Below are positions 22,923-31,964 of a stretch of 64,000 bases of DNA, in pieces. The notes below the pieces were generated by a model. That model made no database searches, was not told the DNA's origin, and was given only the letters and a program-made list of their open reading frames with translations. A program made the translations under genes and the position numbers. Source of the DNA: Marinifilum fragile JCM 15579 (GTDB lineage Bacteria > Bacteroidota > Bacteroidia > Bacteroidales > Marinifilaceae). The stretch covers positions 62,001 to 126,000 of the forward strand of contig NZ_BAZX01000005.1 of assembly GCF_001310955.1 (NCBI RefSeq), in the 5' to 3' direction. Numbering within the stretch: position 1 is the stretch's first letter; each line of letters starts with the position of its first letter.

Positions 22923-25160
22923 ATGAAGAGCAGAAGACAATTCATTAAAATTAGTTCCCTTAGTGCCGCTGGGTTAATATTTGGAGGAGGCTTGCTTGAG
23001 AGCTTTGCAAATAACCTGGTAAAGGAGAATAAATCCTATTTTAAAGGACCATTTGATTTCAAGAGAACCCCTACCTACTGTGAGGTGTGTTTCTGGAAAT
23101 GTGCAGGATGGGTTTATAAGGATGACAATGGAAGAATTAAAAAGATCGTAGGAAATGACCTCGATCCTAATTGTAATGGTAGATTTTGTCCACGGGGAAC
23201 TGGTGGAGTCGGAATGTATTACGATGAGGACCGCCTAAAAACTCCTTTGATTCGAACCGAAGAAAGAGGTAAGCAAACTTATCGTGAGGCCAGTTGGGAT
23301 GAGGCTTTCGAATACATTGCCTCAAAAATGAAGCAGATTAAAAAAGAGTACGGACCTGAAAGTACGGCCTTGTTTACTCATGGATCTGGAGGTAAGTATT
23401 TTGGTACATTATTGAAAGCTTTTGGCTCAAATAATATTGCTGCCCCTTCTTATGCTCAATGTCGCGGTCCAAGAGAAGTTGCTTTTATTTCCACTTTTGG
23501 ACAAGGAATCAATTCCCCAGAGAACACAGATATTAGAGACACCAAATGTCTGGTATTAATTGGATCGCACCTTGGTGAAAACATGCACAATGGACAAGTA
23601 CAGGAAATGTCTGATGCAATAGATAAAGGCGCAACTATTATTACTGTTGATCCTCGATTTTCAACTGTTGCAGGCAAATCAAAACATTGGTTGCCAATTA
23701 AACCAGCTACCGACAATGCACTTTTGCTTGCGTGGATGAATGTTCTTATCAACGAAGAGTTGTACGATAAAGAATACGTTAAAAAATACACATTTGGATT
23801 CGAGCAGTTAAAAGATCATGTTCAAAGATATACACCTGAGTGGGCTTATGGTGTAACAACGATTAAGCCACAACAGATCAGGGAAACAGCCAGAGAAATG
23901 GCCAATGCTGCTCCTGCAGTAATTGTTCATCCAGGTCGTCATGTTACTTGGTATGGAGATGATACCCAGCGTTTAAGAGCTGTTGCTATTTTGAACGCTT
24001 TATTAGGTAGTTGGGGAAGAAGAGGTGGATTCTACAATCCTGAAAAGGCAGAAGTGACACATCATAAACTTCCCGCATTTCCTAAGCCAAAGAAAAATTG
24101 GCGTGATGCGATGGGTGGGAAATACAACTTAGCTGATCTGGCATTAGCATCTGGTGTTTGTGATGCATCTATTCCAAGTCCTGATATGGATTATGCTGTT
24201 AAAGCTTGGATCGTTAATGGGACAAATCTTATTAATACACTTCCAGATCAGCAGAAAACGATAAAGGCAATTCAAGCATTGGATTTAATAGTTGTGGTTG
24301 ATACTATGCCAATGGAAATTACGGGCTATGCAGATGTTGTATTGCCAGAATGTACTTACCTGGAAAGATATGATGCATTAAGAATATCGCAAGGAAGAGT
24401 GCCAAGTATTGCCTTGAGAATGCCAGCAGTTGATCCACTGTATAATACAAAACCAGCTTACTGGATGGCTAAAGAATTGGCCAAGAAATTAGACCTTCAA
24501 GATTATTTCCCATTTGAAACCATTGAAGAGGAATTAGATTGGGAATTGAAGCAGGTTGGTACTTCACTGGAAGAGATGCAGAGAATTGGTGTAAAGCGTT
24601 TGGAACGAGAATTCGATGATTTGTATTTTGCTGATGGTGAAAATGTTGAATTCAATACAAATACAGGAAAAATTGAATTGTACTCAACTGCACTGGAGGA
24701 GGAAGGCTTTGATCCGATGCCAGTATATACACCGCATCCAGAACCAGCTGAAGGTTTTTATAGGTTGATTTATGGAAGAGCTCCAATGCATACTTTTAGT
24801 CGTACCGCCAATAATCCGAACTTAACCGATTTAATGGATGAGAATAGTTGTTGGGTTAATCCTAAGGTTGCCAAAGAATGGGATTTAAGTAACGGACAGT
24901 ATGTTCACCTGGAAAATCAGGACGGAGTTATTTCTGAATTCCCAATAAAAGTAAGAGTAACCGAAAGAATTCGATTCGATTCAATATATATGGTACATGG
25001 TTTTGGTCATGCTGATAAGAGAATGAAGCGATGCTTTGGTAAAGGAGTTAGCGATACTCAAATGATTACCAATGTGATGACTGATCCTATAATGGGAGGT
25101 ACCGGAATGAGAGGAAACTTTGTAACATTTAGAACGGATATAAAAAAATCGGAGGTGTAA
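22923..25160 (+). CDS. psrA: Molybdopterin oxidoreductase, polysulfide/thiosulfate reductase PsrA/PhsA type
   Basis: The 745-aa catalytic subunit starts with a Tat signal (SRRQFIKISSLSAAG, residues 3-17), so it works in the periplasm. A [4Fe-4S] site is formed by Cys53, Cys56, Cys60 and Cys89 (CEVCFWKC, then FCPRG). The following domain binds bis-MGD; Cys in YAQCRGPRE is the likely molybdenum ligand, as in Psr/Phs enzymes rather than Ser or Sec. The C-terminal MGD domain begins near GRAPMHTFSRTANNP. It heads an operon with an Fe-S subunit and a NrfD anchor. Polysulfide, thiosulfate or tetrathionate are the best guesses for substrate; arsenate or other oxyanions are not excluded. Confidence 0.88.
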   Translation: MKSRRQFIKISSLSAAGLIFGGGLLESFANNLVKENKSYFKGPFDFKRTPTYCEVCFWKCAGWVYKDDNGRIKKIVGNDLDPNCNGRFCPRGTGGVGMYYDEDRLKTPLIRTEERGKQTYREASWDEAFEYIASKMKQIKKEYGPESTALFTHGSGGKYFGTLLKAFGSNNIAAPSYAQCRGPREVAFISTFGQGINSPENTDIRDTKCLVLIGSHLGENMHNGQVQEMSDAIDKGATIITVDPRFSTVAGKSKHWLPIKPATDNALLLAWMNVLINEELYDKEYVKKYTFGFEQLKDHVQRYTPEWAYGVTTIKPQQIRETAREMANAAPAVIVHPGRHVTWYGDDTQRLRAVAILNALLGSWGRRGGFYNPEKAEVTHHKLPAFPKPKKNWRDAMGGKYNLADLALASGVCDASIPSPDMDYAVKAWIVNGTNLINTLPDQQKTIKAIQALDLIVVVDTMPMEITGYADVVLPECTYLERYDALRISQGRVPSIALRMPAVDPLYNTKPAYWMAKELAKKLDLQDYFPFETIEEELDWELKQVGTSLEEMQRIGVKRLEREFDDLYFADGENVEFNTNTGKIELYSTALEEEGFDPMPVYTPHPEPAEGFYRLIYGRAPMHTFSRTANNPNLTDLMDENSCWVNPKVAKEWDLSNGQYVHLENQDGVISEFPIKVRVTERIRFDSIYMVHGFGHADKRMKRCFGKGVSDTQMITNVMTDPIMGGTGMRGNFVTFRTDIKKSEV

Positions 25161-25163
25161 GCT

Positions 25164-25697
25164 ATGAGATATGCAATGGCTATTGATACTAAAAAGTGTG
25201 TAGGTTGCAGCGACTGTGTAGTAGCTTGCCAAACCGAAAACGATGTGCCAATCGGGTATTGCCGCGATTGGGTTGTTGAAGTAATGGATGGTACTTATCC
25301 TCAATTGGAAATGGAACTGCGTTCAGAGCGATGTAATCACTGTGAGAATTCGCCTTGCGTTCGTTGTTGCCCAACAGGAGCAAGCCATTACTCAGAAGGA
25401 GGTGCTGTTTTAGTCACTAAAAATGAATGTATTGGATGTAGTGCTTGTATTACGTCATGTCCTTATGATGCACGTTTTGTTCATCCAGAAGGATATGTTG
25501 ATAAATGTACCTTCTGTTTACACAGGGTGAAGAACGGTATGCAACCAGCTTGTGTGGCAGTATGTCCAACAAAGTGTATGTATTTTGGTGATCTGGATGA
25601 TCCAAGAAGTGAAGTTTCACAAGTTCTGAAAAAAAGAAAATATAAAACCTTAATACCCGAGGCAGGAACGAAACCTCACTTGTATTTCCTAATCTAA
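25164..25697 (+). CDS. psrB: Four-cluster ferredoxin-type electron-transfer subunit PsrB
   Basis: The 177-aa protein has four Cys groups of the DmsB/PsrB family: CVGCSDCVVAC, CNHCENSPCVRCC, CIGCSACITSC and CTFCLHRVKNGMQPACVAVC, enough for four [4Fe-4S] clusters. It passes electrons from the membrane subunit to PsrA and is probably carried through Tat together with PsrA, because it has no signal of its own. It starts 3 nt after psrA. Confidence 0.94.
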   Translation: MRYAMAIDTKKCVGCSDCVVACQTENDVPIGYCRDWVVEVMDGTYPQLEMELRSERCNHCENSPCVRCCPTGASHYSEGGAVLVTKNECIGCSACITSCPYDARFVHPEGYVDKCTFCLHRVKNGMQPACVAVCPTKCMYFGDLDDPRSEVSQVLKKRKYKTLIPEAGTKPHLYFLI

Positions 25698-25709
25698 AAC
25701 CGTGATAAA

Positions 25710-26651
25710 ATGAGAGAAGAAATAATTGTAAGCGGCAGAAATAACCCATTAATCGATCCTCAATTACATGTTTGGCATTGGGAGATTCCAACTTACCTGT
25801 TTTTGGGAGGTTTGGCTGCAGGATTGATGTTTTTTGCTGCTCTTTATACGATTCGAAATAAAGAAAATGAATACAAAACAGCAGTTCGAATTGCTCCCAT
25901 GCTGGCTCCAATAGCATTGGTACTAGGATTGATTGCTTTGTTTTTAGATTTGCATCACAAATTGTATTTCTGGAGGTTATATACAACCATTCGACTGGAG
26001 TCACCTATGTCTTGGGGAGCTTGGACCCTCATGGTTGTAACGCCGATTTCGATCATTTGGACTGCAATGCATATCAAAGACTTATTTCCTAAATGGAACT
26101 GGAAATTTGATGTGATTGAGGAGTTGATGGAATTTTTCCACAAACAAAAAAGAACACTAGCATGGATCATGCTGATTTCATCAGCTATACTAGGGATTTA
26201 TACTGGGATTCTATTCTCGGCATTTAATGCTCGTCCACTTTGGAATACGTCTATTCTTGGTCCATTGTTCCTGGCATCTGGATTGTCGGCTGGAGCCGCA
26301 GTTGTTATTTGGATGTCAAAGAACCATTCAGAACGAAAGAGGTTTGCGCAACTGGATCTCATGATTATAGGAATTGAACTTTTCCTTATTATCCATATGT
26401 TTATGGGATTTTTGGCAAGTACTCAAGTTCAGATAGATGCTGCAAATCTATTTTTAGGTGGAGAATATACTGCACCATTCTGGATTTTCGTTGTATTTCT
26501 GGGGATGATTGTTCCTGCTATTCTTGAAGGAATGGAATTGAAAGGATTTAAGATACCTGTTGCAATTCCGGTAGTTCTAGTACTTTTTGGAAGTGTGATG
26601 CTTCGATTTCTTATAGCCAATGCAGGCCAGGCTAGTAGATGGCTTTACTAA
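25710..26651 (+). CDS. psrC: NrfD/PsrC-type membrane quinol oxidase subunit
   Basis: The 313-aa protein has eight or nine hydrophobic segments and the NrfD-type opening HVWHWEIPTYLFLGGLAAGLMF. In this family the subunit oxidises menaquinol without haem. SPMSWGAWTL and SGLSAGAAVVIWMS are typical inner segments. It follows psrB by 12 nt. The complex would take electrons from the menaquinol made by the men genes of this window. Confidence 0.93.
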   Translation: MREEIIVSGRNNPLIDPQLHVWHWEIPTYLFLGGLAAGLMFFAALYTIRNKENEYKTAVRIAPMLAPIALVLGLIALFLDLHHKLYFWRLYTTIRLESPMSWGAWTLMVVTPISIIWTAMHIKDLFPKWNWKFDVIEELMEFFHKQKRTLAWIMLISSAILGIYTGILFSAFNARPLWNTSILGPLFLASGLSAGAAVVIWMSKNHSERKRFAQLDLMIIGIELFLIIHMFMGFLASTQVQIDAANLFLGGEYTAPFWIFVVFLGMIVPAILEGMELKGFKIPVAIPVVLVLFGSVMLRFLIANAGQASRWLY

Positions 26652-26684
26652 GCTAAATTTTGAAAAAACTTAAAACACTATAAA

Positions 26685-27206
26685 ATGAGCGAAGTGAAAA
26701 AAACGAAATACTTTAATCCGTACATCGGTGGAGTATTGTTGGGACTTGTGCTTTTGGCAGCAAATTTTGTTTCTGGTCGTGGATTAGGAGCAAGTGGAGC
26801 TATTAAAAGTGTCGTGGTATCTACAGTAAATACTGTTGCTCCGAGTCATGCTGAAAATTCAGCTTTCTATAAAAACTATAATGAGAACCATGAAAATCCA
26901 ATGAAATCATGGTTGGTATTTCAAATGATGGGTGTTCTTGTTGGGGGATTTTTATCTGGAGCATTTGCTAAACGTTTGAAGTTTAAAGTAGAACACTCTC
27001 CAAAAATTTCATCTAAACGAAGAATAATTTTTGCCATTTTAGGAGGTATGTTCTTTGGTTTTGGTTCCCAGTTGGGACGTGGCTGTACCAGTGGATCTGC
27101 TTTAAGCGGAATGGCAGTACTTTCAGTTGGAGGCTTTTTAACAATGGCTGCAATATTTGGTACAGCTTTTATGTTGGCTTACTTCTTTAGAAAAAATTGG
27201 ATTTAA
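26685..27206 (+). CDS. YeeE/YedE-type sulfur transporter half, first
   Basis: The 173-aa membrane protein has an N-terminal segment with NFVSGRGLGASGAI, a periplasmic loop of about 60 residues, and two or three further segments with SQLGRGCTSGSALSG, the conserved Cys motif of YeeE/YedE (TsuA-like thiosulfate uptake) proteins. Full-length members have about nine segments; here the unit is split into two genes (this one and 27232-27822), a known half-size arrangement. Its placement in a Psr-like operon suggests movement of thiosulfate or another sulfur species across the inner membrane. Confidence 0.85.
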   Translation: MSEVKKTKYFNPYIGGVLLGLVLLAANFVSGRGLGASGAIKSVVVSTVNTVAPSHAENSAFYKNYNENHENPMKSWLVFQMMGVLVGGFLSGAFAKRLKFKVEHSPKISSKRRIIFAILGGMFFGFGSQLGRGCTSGSALSGMAVLSVGGFLTMAAIFGTAFMLAYFFRKNWI

Positions 27207-27231
27207 TTATAAATGAATAAACAAATAGATT

Positions 27232-27822
27232 ATGGCACCATTAATTGTTAATGAGATAATTTCACCGGATACCAATTTGTTCATTGCGTTTTTAATTGGA
27301 ATCGGATTTGGATTTGTGTTGGAAGGAAGTGGATTTTCGTCAAGTAGAAAATTGGCTGGAATGTTCTATGGATACGACACAACTGTTTTAAAAGTGTTTT
27401 TTACAGCTGCCATTACTGCAATGGTAGGAATGTTATTCTTTAGTCTTTTTGGTTGGATCGATTTGGATTTTGTCTACATCAACCCAACTTATGTAACTTC
27501 CGCTTTGATTGGTGGAGTTGTAATGGGGATTGGATTCATTATGGGAGGATTTTGCCCGGGAACTGCATTCTGTGCATTTTCTATTGGTAAGCTTGATGCC
27601 CTTGCATTTATTGGAGGATTAATTTTAGGTATTGTTTTCTTTACTGAAGGTTATCCTTTGTTCGAAGAGATGTATAAAGCGAATTATCTAGGAACGCCTA
27701 CAATGAATGAATTGTTGGATATTCCGAGAGGTGTATTTGCACTTGGTCTTATTCTTATGGCATTTGCCATGTTTTGGGTTGGTGAATGGGCAGAAAAGAA
27801 GTTCCCACGCGAAGAGTACTAG
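27232..27822 (+). CDS. YeeE/YedE-type sulfur transporter half, second
   Basis: The 196-aa membrane protein carries GFGFVLEGSGFSSSRKLAGMFYGYD and the motif GGFCPGTAFCA with two Cys, matching the partner half of split YeeE/YedE transporters. About five membrane segments are visible. It starts 25 nt after the first half, and the two most likely form one channel with Cys residues lining the sulfur path. The reading frame at 27707 in another phase is a shadow; the following rhodanese gene really starts at 27848. Confidence 0.86.
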   Translation: MAPLIVNEIISPDTNLFIAFLIGIGFGFVLEGSGFSSSRKLAGMFYGYDTTVLKVFFTAAITAMVGMLFFSLFGWIDLDFVYINPTYVTSALIGGVVMGIGFIMGGFCPGTAFCAFSIGKLDALAFIGGLILGIVFFTEGYPLFEEMYKANYLGTPTMNELLDIPRGVFALGLILMAFAMFWVGEWAEKKFPREEY

Positions 27823-27847
27823 ATGTAAACTTTTAAAAATCACTGAA

Positions 27848-28468
27848 ATGAAAATGAGATTAATATTAGCTTCTGTATTTATTCCTTTAGGGATAATTAT
27901 TGCAGCGATACCCGAAAATACAACTAAACAATTTAAATTAACAGCAGAAGACTTACTAGGTGAGGTGAAAGATGGAACTCAATTTGTTAGTACTGATGAG
28001 ATTGCCGATATGTTGGTTCAAAAAGATCCAAGTCTTCAGCTAATTGATGTTCGCAGCCAGGCTGAATTTGAAAAATATAGCTTACCCGGAGCCATTAATA
28101 TCCCTTTAACCCAGATTCTTTCTAATGAATATGAAGGATATATCAATCAAGGAGTAAAGATGAATGTTTTCTATTCAAATGGAAATCTTAAGGCAAATGA
28201 AGCTTGGATGTTGGCAAGACAACTAGGATACGAAAACAATTTTGTAATGCAAGGAGGTTTGAACTATTGGGCAGAAACCATTTTAAATCCAGAGGCACCA
28301 AAATCGGTTATGGCAGATGATGAAATTGCAAAATATGATTTTAGAAAAGGAGCAAGTGCTGCCTTAGGGGGTGGTAATGCTATGGTGACAAATACTAATA
28401 CTGAGAAAAATCCAAAACCTACCATTAAAAAACGCAAGAAGAAAAAGCGTGCTGCAGGAGGTTGTTAG
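27848..28468 (+). CDS. Exported rhodanese-like protein without active-site Cys, C-terminal Lys/Arg tail ending in Cys
   Basis: The 206-aa protein begins with a membrane/signal segment (MRLILASVFIPLGIIIAA). A rhodanese domain follows: LIDVRSQAEFEKYSLPGAINIP and VMQGGLNYW. The active-site loop reads FYSNGNLKANEAW, with Tyr-Ser where a catalytic Cys is expected, so classical sulfurtransferase activity is unlikely. The C-terminus is a flexible, very basic tail (KKRKKKKRAAGGC) whose only Cys is the last residue. In a cluster with a sulfur reductase this could be a persulfide carrier or anchor site; that is inference. It is 25 nt after the second transporter half and ends the operon before a terminator. 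Confidence 0.8.
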   Translation: MKMRLILASVFIPLGIIIAAIPENTTKQFKLTAEDLLGEVKDGTQFVSTDEIADMLVQKDPSLQLIDVRSQAEFEKYSLPGAINIPLTQILSNEYEGYINQGVKMNVFYSNGNLKANEAWMLARQLGYENNFVMQGGLNYWAETILNPEAPKSVMADDEIAKYDFRKGASAALGGGNAMVTNTNTEKNPKPTIKKRKKKKRAAGGC

Positions 28469-28489
28469 TATAAGGATTAATAAAAATAG

Positions 28490-28523
28490 AAGCCTTTTCG
28501 ATGAATTTCGAAAAGGTTTTTTT
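28490..28523 (+). terminator. Terminator after the psr-like operon
   Basis: AAGCCTTTTCG and CGAAAAGG form a stem followed by seven T, 22 nt after the rhodanese gene. The FadL-like gene therefore has its own promoter. Confidence 0.85.
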
Positions 28524-28800
28524 ATGACCGTTGTGAAATGAATAGATAAAAGTCGGATGTATCGATGAGAAATCTCTATCTGATTTAGTGATTATGTAAG
28601 TAATTGATAATCTGCTTATTTACATTGAATAAAAATTAAGGAAATCTTTAAAAATTATTAAAATTAAACTATTGAAATCTAGATAGTTAAAAATATGGTA
28701 GGTTTGATATATAGATATATGATATACAACATATATAGATGTGGAAAGAGTTGGTATTTTGTTTTCAAATCCTAATTATCAAACTAATTCATTACAGAAG
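28524..28800 (+). promoter_or_regulatory. Upstream region of the FadL-like gene
   Basis: AT-rich, without a gene. GAAATCTAGATAGTT at 28674-28688 repeats, with one change, the motif before psrA; here it is part of an AACTAT...ATAGTT inverted repeat. TAGATGTG at 28736-28743 is shared as well. An unusual run of alternating TA/AT steps (ATATATAGATATATGATATA) stands between them. Confidence 0.45.
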
Positions 28801-30185
28801 ATGAAAAAAACTTTTAAAATTATTTTTGCGGCATTCATCGTATTTGCAGGAATGTTGGCATCTAACCAGGTGATGGCAACCGACGGTTATTTTAGCTGTG
28901 GGTACGGTACTCAAAGTAAAGGTATGGGTGGCGTTGGTATCGCATGGTATAAAAACTCTTTAATCAATGGAAACCCAGCAGGTTTGGTTTCTTTAGGAAA
29001 GCAATATTCTTTTAGTGTTGGATTGTTTAATCCAAATAGAGAATATACGGTTTCGGGTAATCCTTCTATGATGCCTGGCACTTTTGGTTTACTTCCGGGA
29101 ACTGTTAAAAGTGATAGCAAGATGTTTGTTATTCCTTCAATAGGTGCAAACTGGATGCTAAATGATAAAAGTAGTTTCTCTATCGCTTTATTTGGAAATG
29201 GTGGAATGAACACGGATTATCCACCTACAACTTTCCCAGATGGAAGTAAGATGGGAACTTTTGGTAGTAATGGGGATACTGGAGTAAATCTAATGCAGAT
29301 GTTTCTTGGAGTATCTTATTCAAGAAATATTGCTAAAAACCATAGCCTTGGTATAACAGGTTTAATTGCATACCAAATGTTTGAAGCTAAAGGTTTGGGA
29401 GCTTTTGCACCATTTTCAAGTGCTCCTGATAAGTTAACTGATAATGGTATGGATAAAGCTACTGGTTTTGGATTCAAACTTGGTTATATGGGTAAATTGG
29501 CCAAAGGTCTAACTCTTGGAGCTAGTTATCAGACAATGTTATATATGAGCGAATTTGATGATTATGCAGGATTATTTGCTGAGCAAGGTGACTTCAATAT
29601 TCCTTCAACTTGGACCATTGGTTTGGCTTATGAAATTAATGAAGACTGGGCTGTAATGGCAGATTTCAAGAGAATTAATTATACTGACGTTGCTTCTGTT
29701 TCAAATCCGATGGATCCAATGGCATTGCTCCTGCATTTCTGAATCCAGGTGGAAATCCAAATAATCCAGCAGATTATACTCCAAATCCAAATCATGTACC
29801 ACTTGGAGCGGATAATGGAGCTGGTTTTGGTTGGGAAGATATCAACATTTTGAAATTTGGTATGGAATATTCAGGTATTAAAGACTGGACATTACGCGCA
29901 GGATATTCTCATGCCGAACAACCAATTCAAAGCTCAGAAGTATTGTTTAATATTCTTGCTCCTGGTGTGATTGAAGATCATGTTTCGTTTGGATTTAGTA
30001 AGAATATTGGAGATTCTGGAAAAGCAGTACATGTAGCATTCTGTTATGCATTACCAGCATCAGTTAAAGGATATAATCCAATGGATTATGAGTTTGATGC
30101 AAATACAGGTATGCCAACCGGTCACAATCAAACTATCAAGTTGGATATGAATCAGTTAGAAATTGATATTGCATTCACATTTTAA
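28801..30185 (+). pseudogene. FadL/OmpP1-type outer membrane transporter, frameshifted
   Basis: The product has a signal peptide (MKKTFKIIFAAFIVFAGM) and then TDGYFSCGYGTQSKGMGGVGIA, the plug-forming N-terminus of FadL/OmpP1 channels for hydrophobic molecules. Beta-strand segments follow to the typical aromatic end IDIAFTF. The first frame stops at 29742. One missing A near 29718-29720 explains it: adding it back continues through GIAPAFLNPGGNPN into the frame that ends at 30185 (about 461 aa). Its location after the psr-like operon, sharing an upstream motif, suggests a role in bringing in the substrate, perhaps a hydrophobic sulfur or organic compound. Confidence 0.8.
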
Positions 30186-30200
30186 CAGAACTTTATTATA

Positions 30201-30237
30201 AAAAAGAGAGGATTTATCAATGAAATCCTCTCTTTTT
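30201..30237. terminator. Bidirectional terminator between convergent genes
   Basis: A perfect 15-bp stem with a 7-nt loop, A-rich on one side and T-rich on the other (AAAAAGAGAGGATTT with its complement), serves the FadL-like gene and the ATP-grasp gene, whose stop codon lies inside the T/A tract. Confidence 0.92.
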
Positions 30238-31277
30238 TATGCTTTCTTGGTAAAAGTTCGCTTGTATAAAGCACTCATAATTTCTTTAAAAGAATCAGGT
30301 TCGAAACCAAGTTTTCTGTTTTCCATACTAATTTCATAAACCAATCTCATATGTTGTATTATCACTTTATATGCTTTTAATAAAGGAAAGTCAGGATCAT
30401 AGATATGTGCTGGTTCAGAATTGGTACCATTTAATTCTATAATTTTGATATTTGTTCCTTTGTACAAGTCTTCAATGCTGTTTACCTTCATATCAAATCG
30501 ACCATAGTAATATCCATCCAGCGGTTTTGAAATCTTCCTAAAAACAGAAATTAGCTGATCGTTTATTAAGTTGTTTCCATCTAGAAATTTGGTTCCTCGA
30601 TTATGATTTCCAATGGGTTCTAATTTGTAAATAATGCCAGCAGGAACTATTTGATTCCATTTAGAATTGTATTTTCTTTTTAGATAGGATATTCTGCTCG
30701 AAGCCCTGATATTTGCCTTTACCAATTCCGAAAATTTTAATTTTCCATTACCTGTGATCGTTAGAAATTCCTTTCTTACAATGGAAGTGATTCCATCTTT
30801 TTTTGAAATAGGGAAACGATGATAGAATACGCCTAATTCAATGGGGTAATCGATAAATTCCTGAAAAAGAATGTCTTTATGCATATCTTTTAAAAAAGGA
30901 AGAAGATCAGATTCGGAATCAATTTTTTCGACCCCAACACCTCTTTCTCCAACATTTGGTTTGCATACAATAGGAAAGTCTATTTCATGATCCATCATAA
31001 GTTGTTTCATCTCGGATGGTTCAATTTTGGAATGTGCTACAAATCCTTTGGGAATGTATTGTTTGTCGAGATTACTGAGGATACTCATTTTATCCATTCC
31101 AAATGCACCTCCAAATTTCATTGCAGGATTGGCTGGGGTGAAATAAGCAAATGATTTAGCTTTAATAGCAAGGTAAAATCCGTAAAAAAACATTGGGATG
31201 TAGAAAAACCAAAATGGCCAAAACTCGAAATGAAACCACTTAGAAATGATGAACGGGATTTTTATTTTTCTACTCAT
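30237..31277 (-). CDS. ATP-grasp family protein, D-Ala-D-Ala-ligase-like
   Basis: The 346-aa protein has a hydrophobic aromatic N-terminus (WFHFEFWPFWFFYIPMFFYGF, about residues 13-33) that could anchor it to the membrane. An ATP-grasp core follows: FPIVCKPNVGERGVGV (about residue 101) for the phosphate-binding strand and loop, ILFQEFIDYP for the hinge, YYGRFDMKV, and IKIIELNGTNSEPAH with metal-binding Glu/Asn. It should ligate a carboxylate to an amine or thiol with ATP; the substrate is not evident. No operon partner. Confidence 0.8.
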   Translation of the reverse strand: MSRKIKIPFIISKWFHFEFWPFWFFYIPMFFYGFYLAIKAKSFAYFTPANPAMKFGGAFGMDKMSILSNLDKQYIPKGFVAHSKIEPSEMKQLMMDHEIDFPIVCKPNVGERGVGVEKIDSESDLLPFLKDMHKDILFQEFIDYPIELGVFYHRFPISKKDGITSIVRKEFLTITGNGKLKFSELVKANIRASSRISYLKRKYNSKWNQIVPAGIIYKLEPIGNHNRGTKFLDGNNLINDQLISVFRKISKPLDGYYYGRFDMKVNSIEDLYKGTNIKIIELNGTNSEPAHIYDPDFPLLKAYKVIIQHMRLVYEISMENRKLGFEPDSFKEIMSALYKRTFTKKA

Positions 31278-31442
31278 AGTTTTTCTGTGTAAATATTAAA
31301 ATGATTTTTCAAGGTAGTAATTTCTGTTTTTATTAAAAGTTGATTTGAATAAAATCATATAGGTATTGGTTAAAATTACTTAAGGCTATGATATATATTG
31401 ACAATTTGATATCTTGTACTTATAACCATTTGTACCATATCT

Positions 31443-31964
31443 ATGCAGAATCATATTTTTATAGCTAATAGAGAAATCTTAAGTCAACTTATCCATTTGT
31501 GTGAAAATATAACTCCTTTGCAATATTGTGAAGCTTTAAACCTATTGTCTCAAAATACCATAGGCAAGCATATGCGTCATATTATTGAATTTTATGACAT
31601 TTTAATTGAAGCTTATGAAGAGAATAAACCAATAAGCTATGATGATAGAGTGCATTGCATCGAAACCGAAACCAGTTTAGTGTTGGCTTCTCAAAGGTTA
31701 AGCAAAGCCCTTAATTGGGTTGAAAATGCACAAACTGATAAAAAATTAATGTTGATTGTTAGTTATGATAGTGAAGGGAAAAATAGTATTTCAATTCCGT
31801 CAAGTTTAGAACGAGAATTGGTATACAATATTGAACATGCAATTCATCATATGGCAATTATTCGTATTGCGATTGAAAAAGAGTTTCCAGATATCGAATT
31901 GCATAAAAATTTTGGGATAGCTTACTCAACAATAAGGTATAGAGACGATTTATGTGCACATTAA
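31443..31964 (+). CDS. DinB-like four-helix protein
   Basis: The 173-aa protein is all-helical, with His-containing helices GKHMRHIIEFYD (about residue 41) and NIEHAIHHMAIIRI (about residue 133) that match the metal-ligand pattern of DinB/YfiT-type proteins. Such proteins often act as thiol-dependent metalloenzymes, but no function can be given here. Its last 13 nt overlap the start of the NRDE gene, so the two are translationally coupled. Confidence 0.75.
   Translation: MQNHIFIANREILSQLIHLCENITPLQYCEALNLLSQNTIGKHMRHIIEFYDILIEAYEENKPISYDDRVHCIETETSLVLASQRLSKALNWVENAQTDKKLMLIVSYDSEGKNSISIPSSLERELVYNIEHAIHHMAIIRIAIEKEFPDIELHKNFGIAYSTIRYRDDLCAH

Noticed and set aside
27707..27847. N-terminal extension of the rhodanese gene
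   Set aside because: This part is an out-of-phase reading of the YeeE/YedE gene; a signal-like segment begins at the ATG at 27848.
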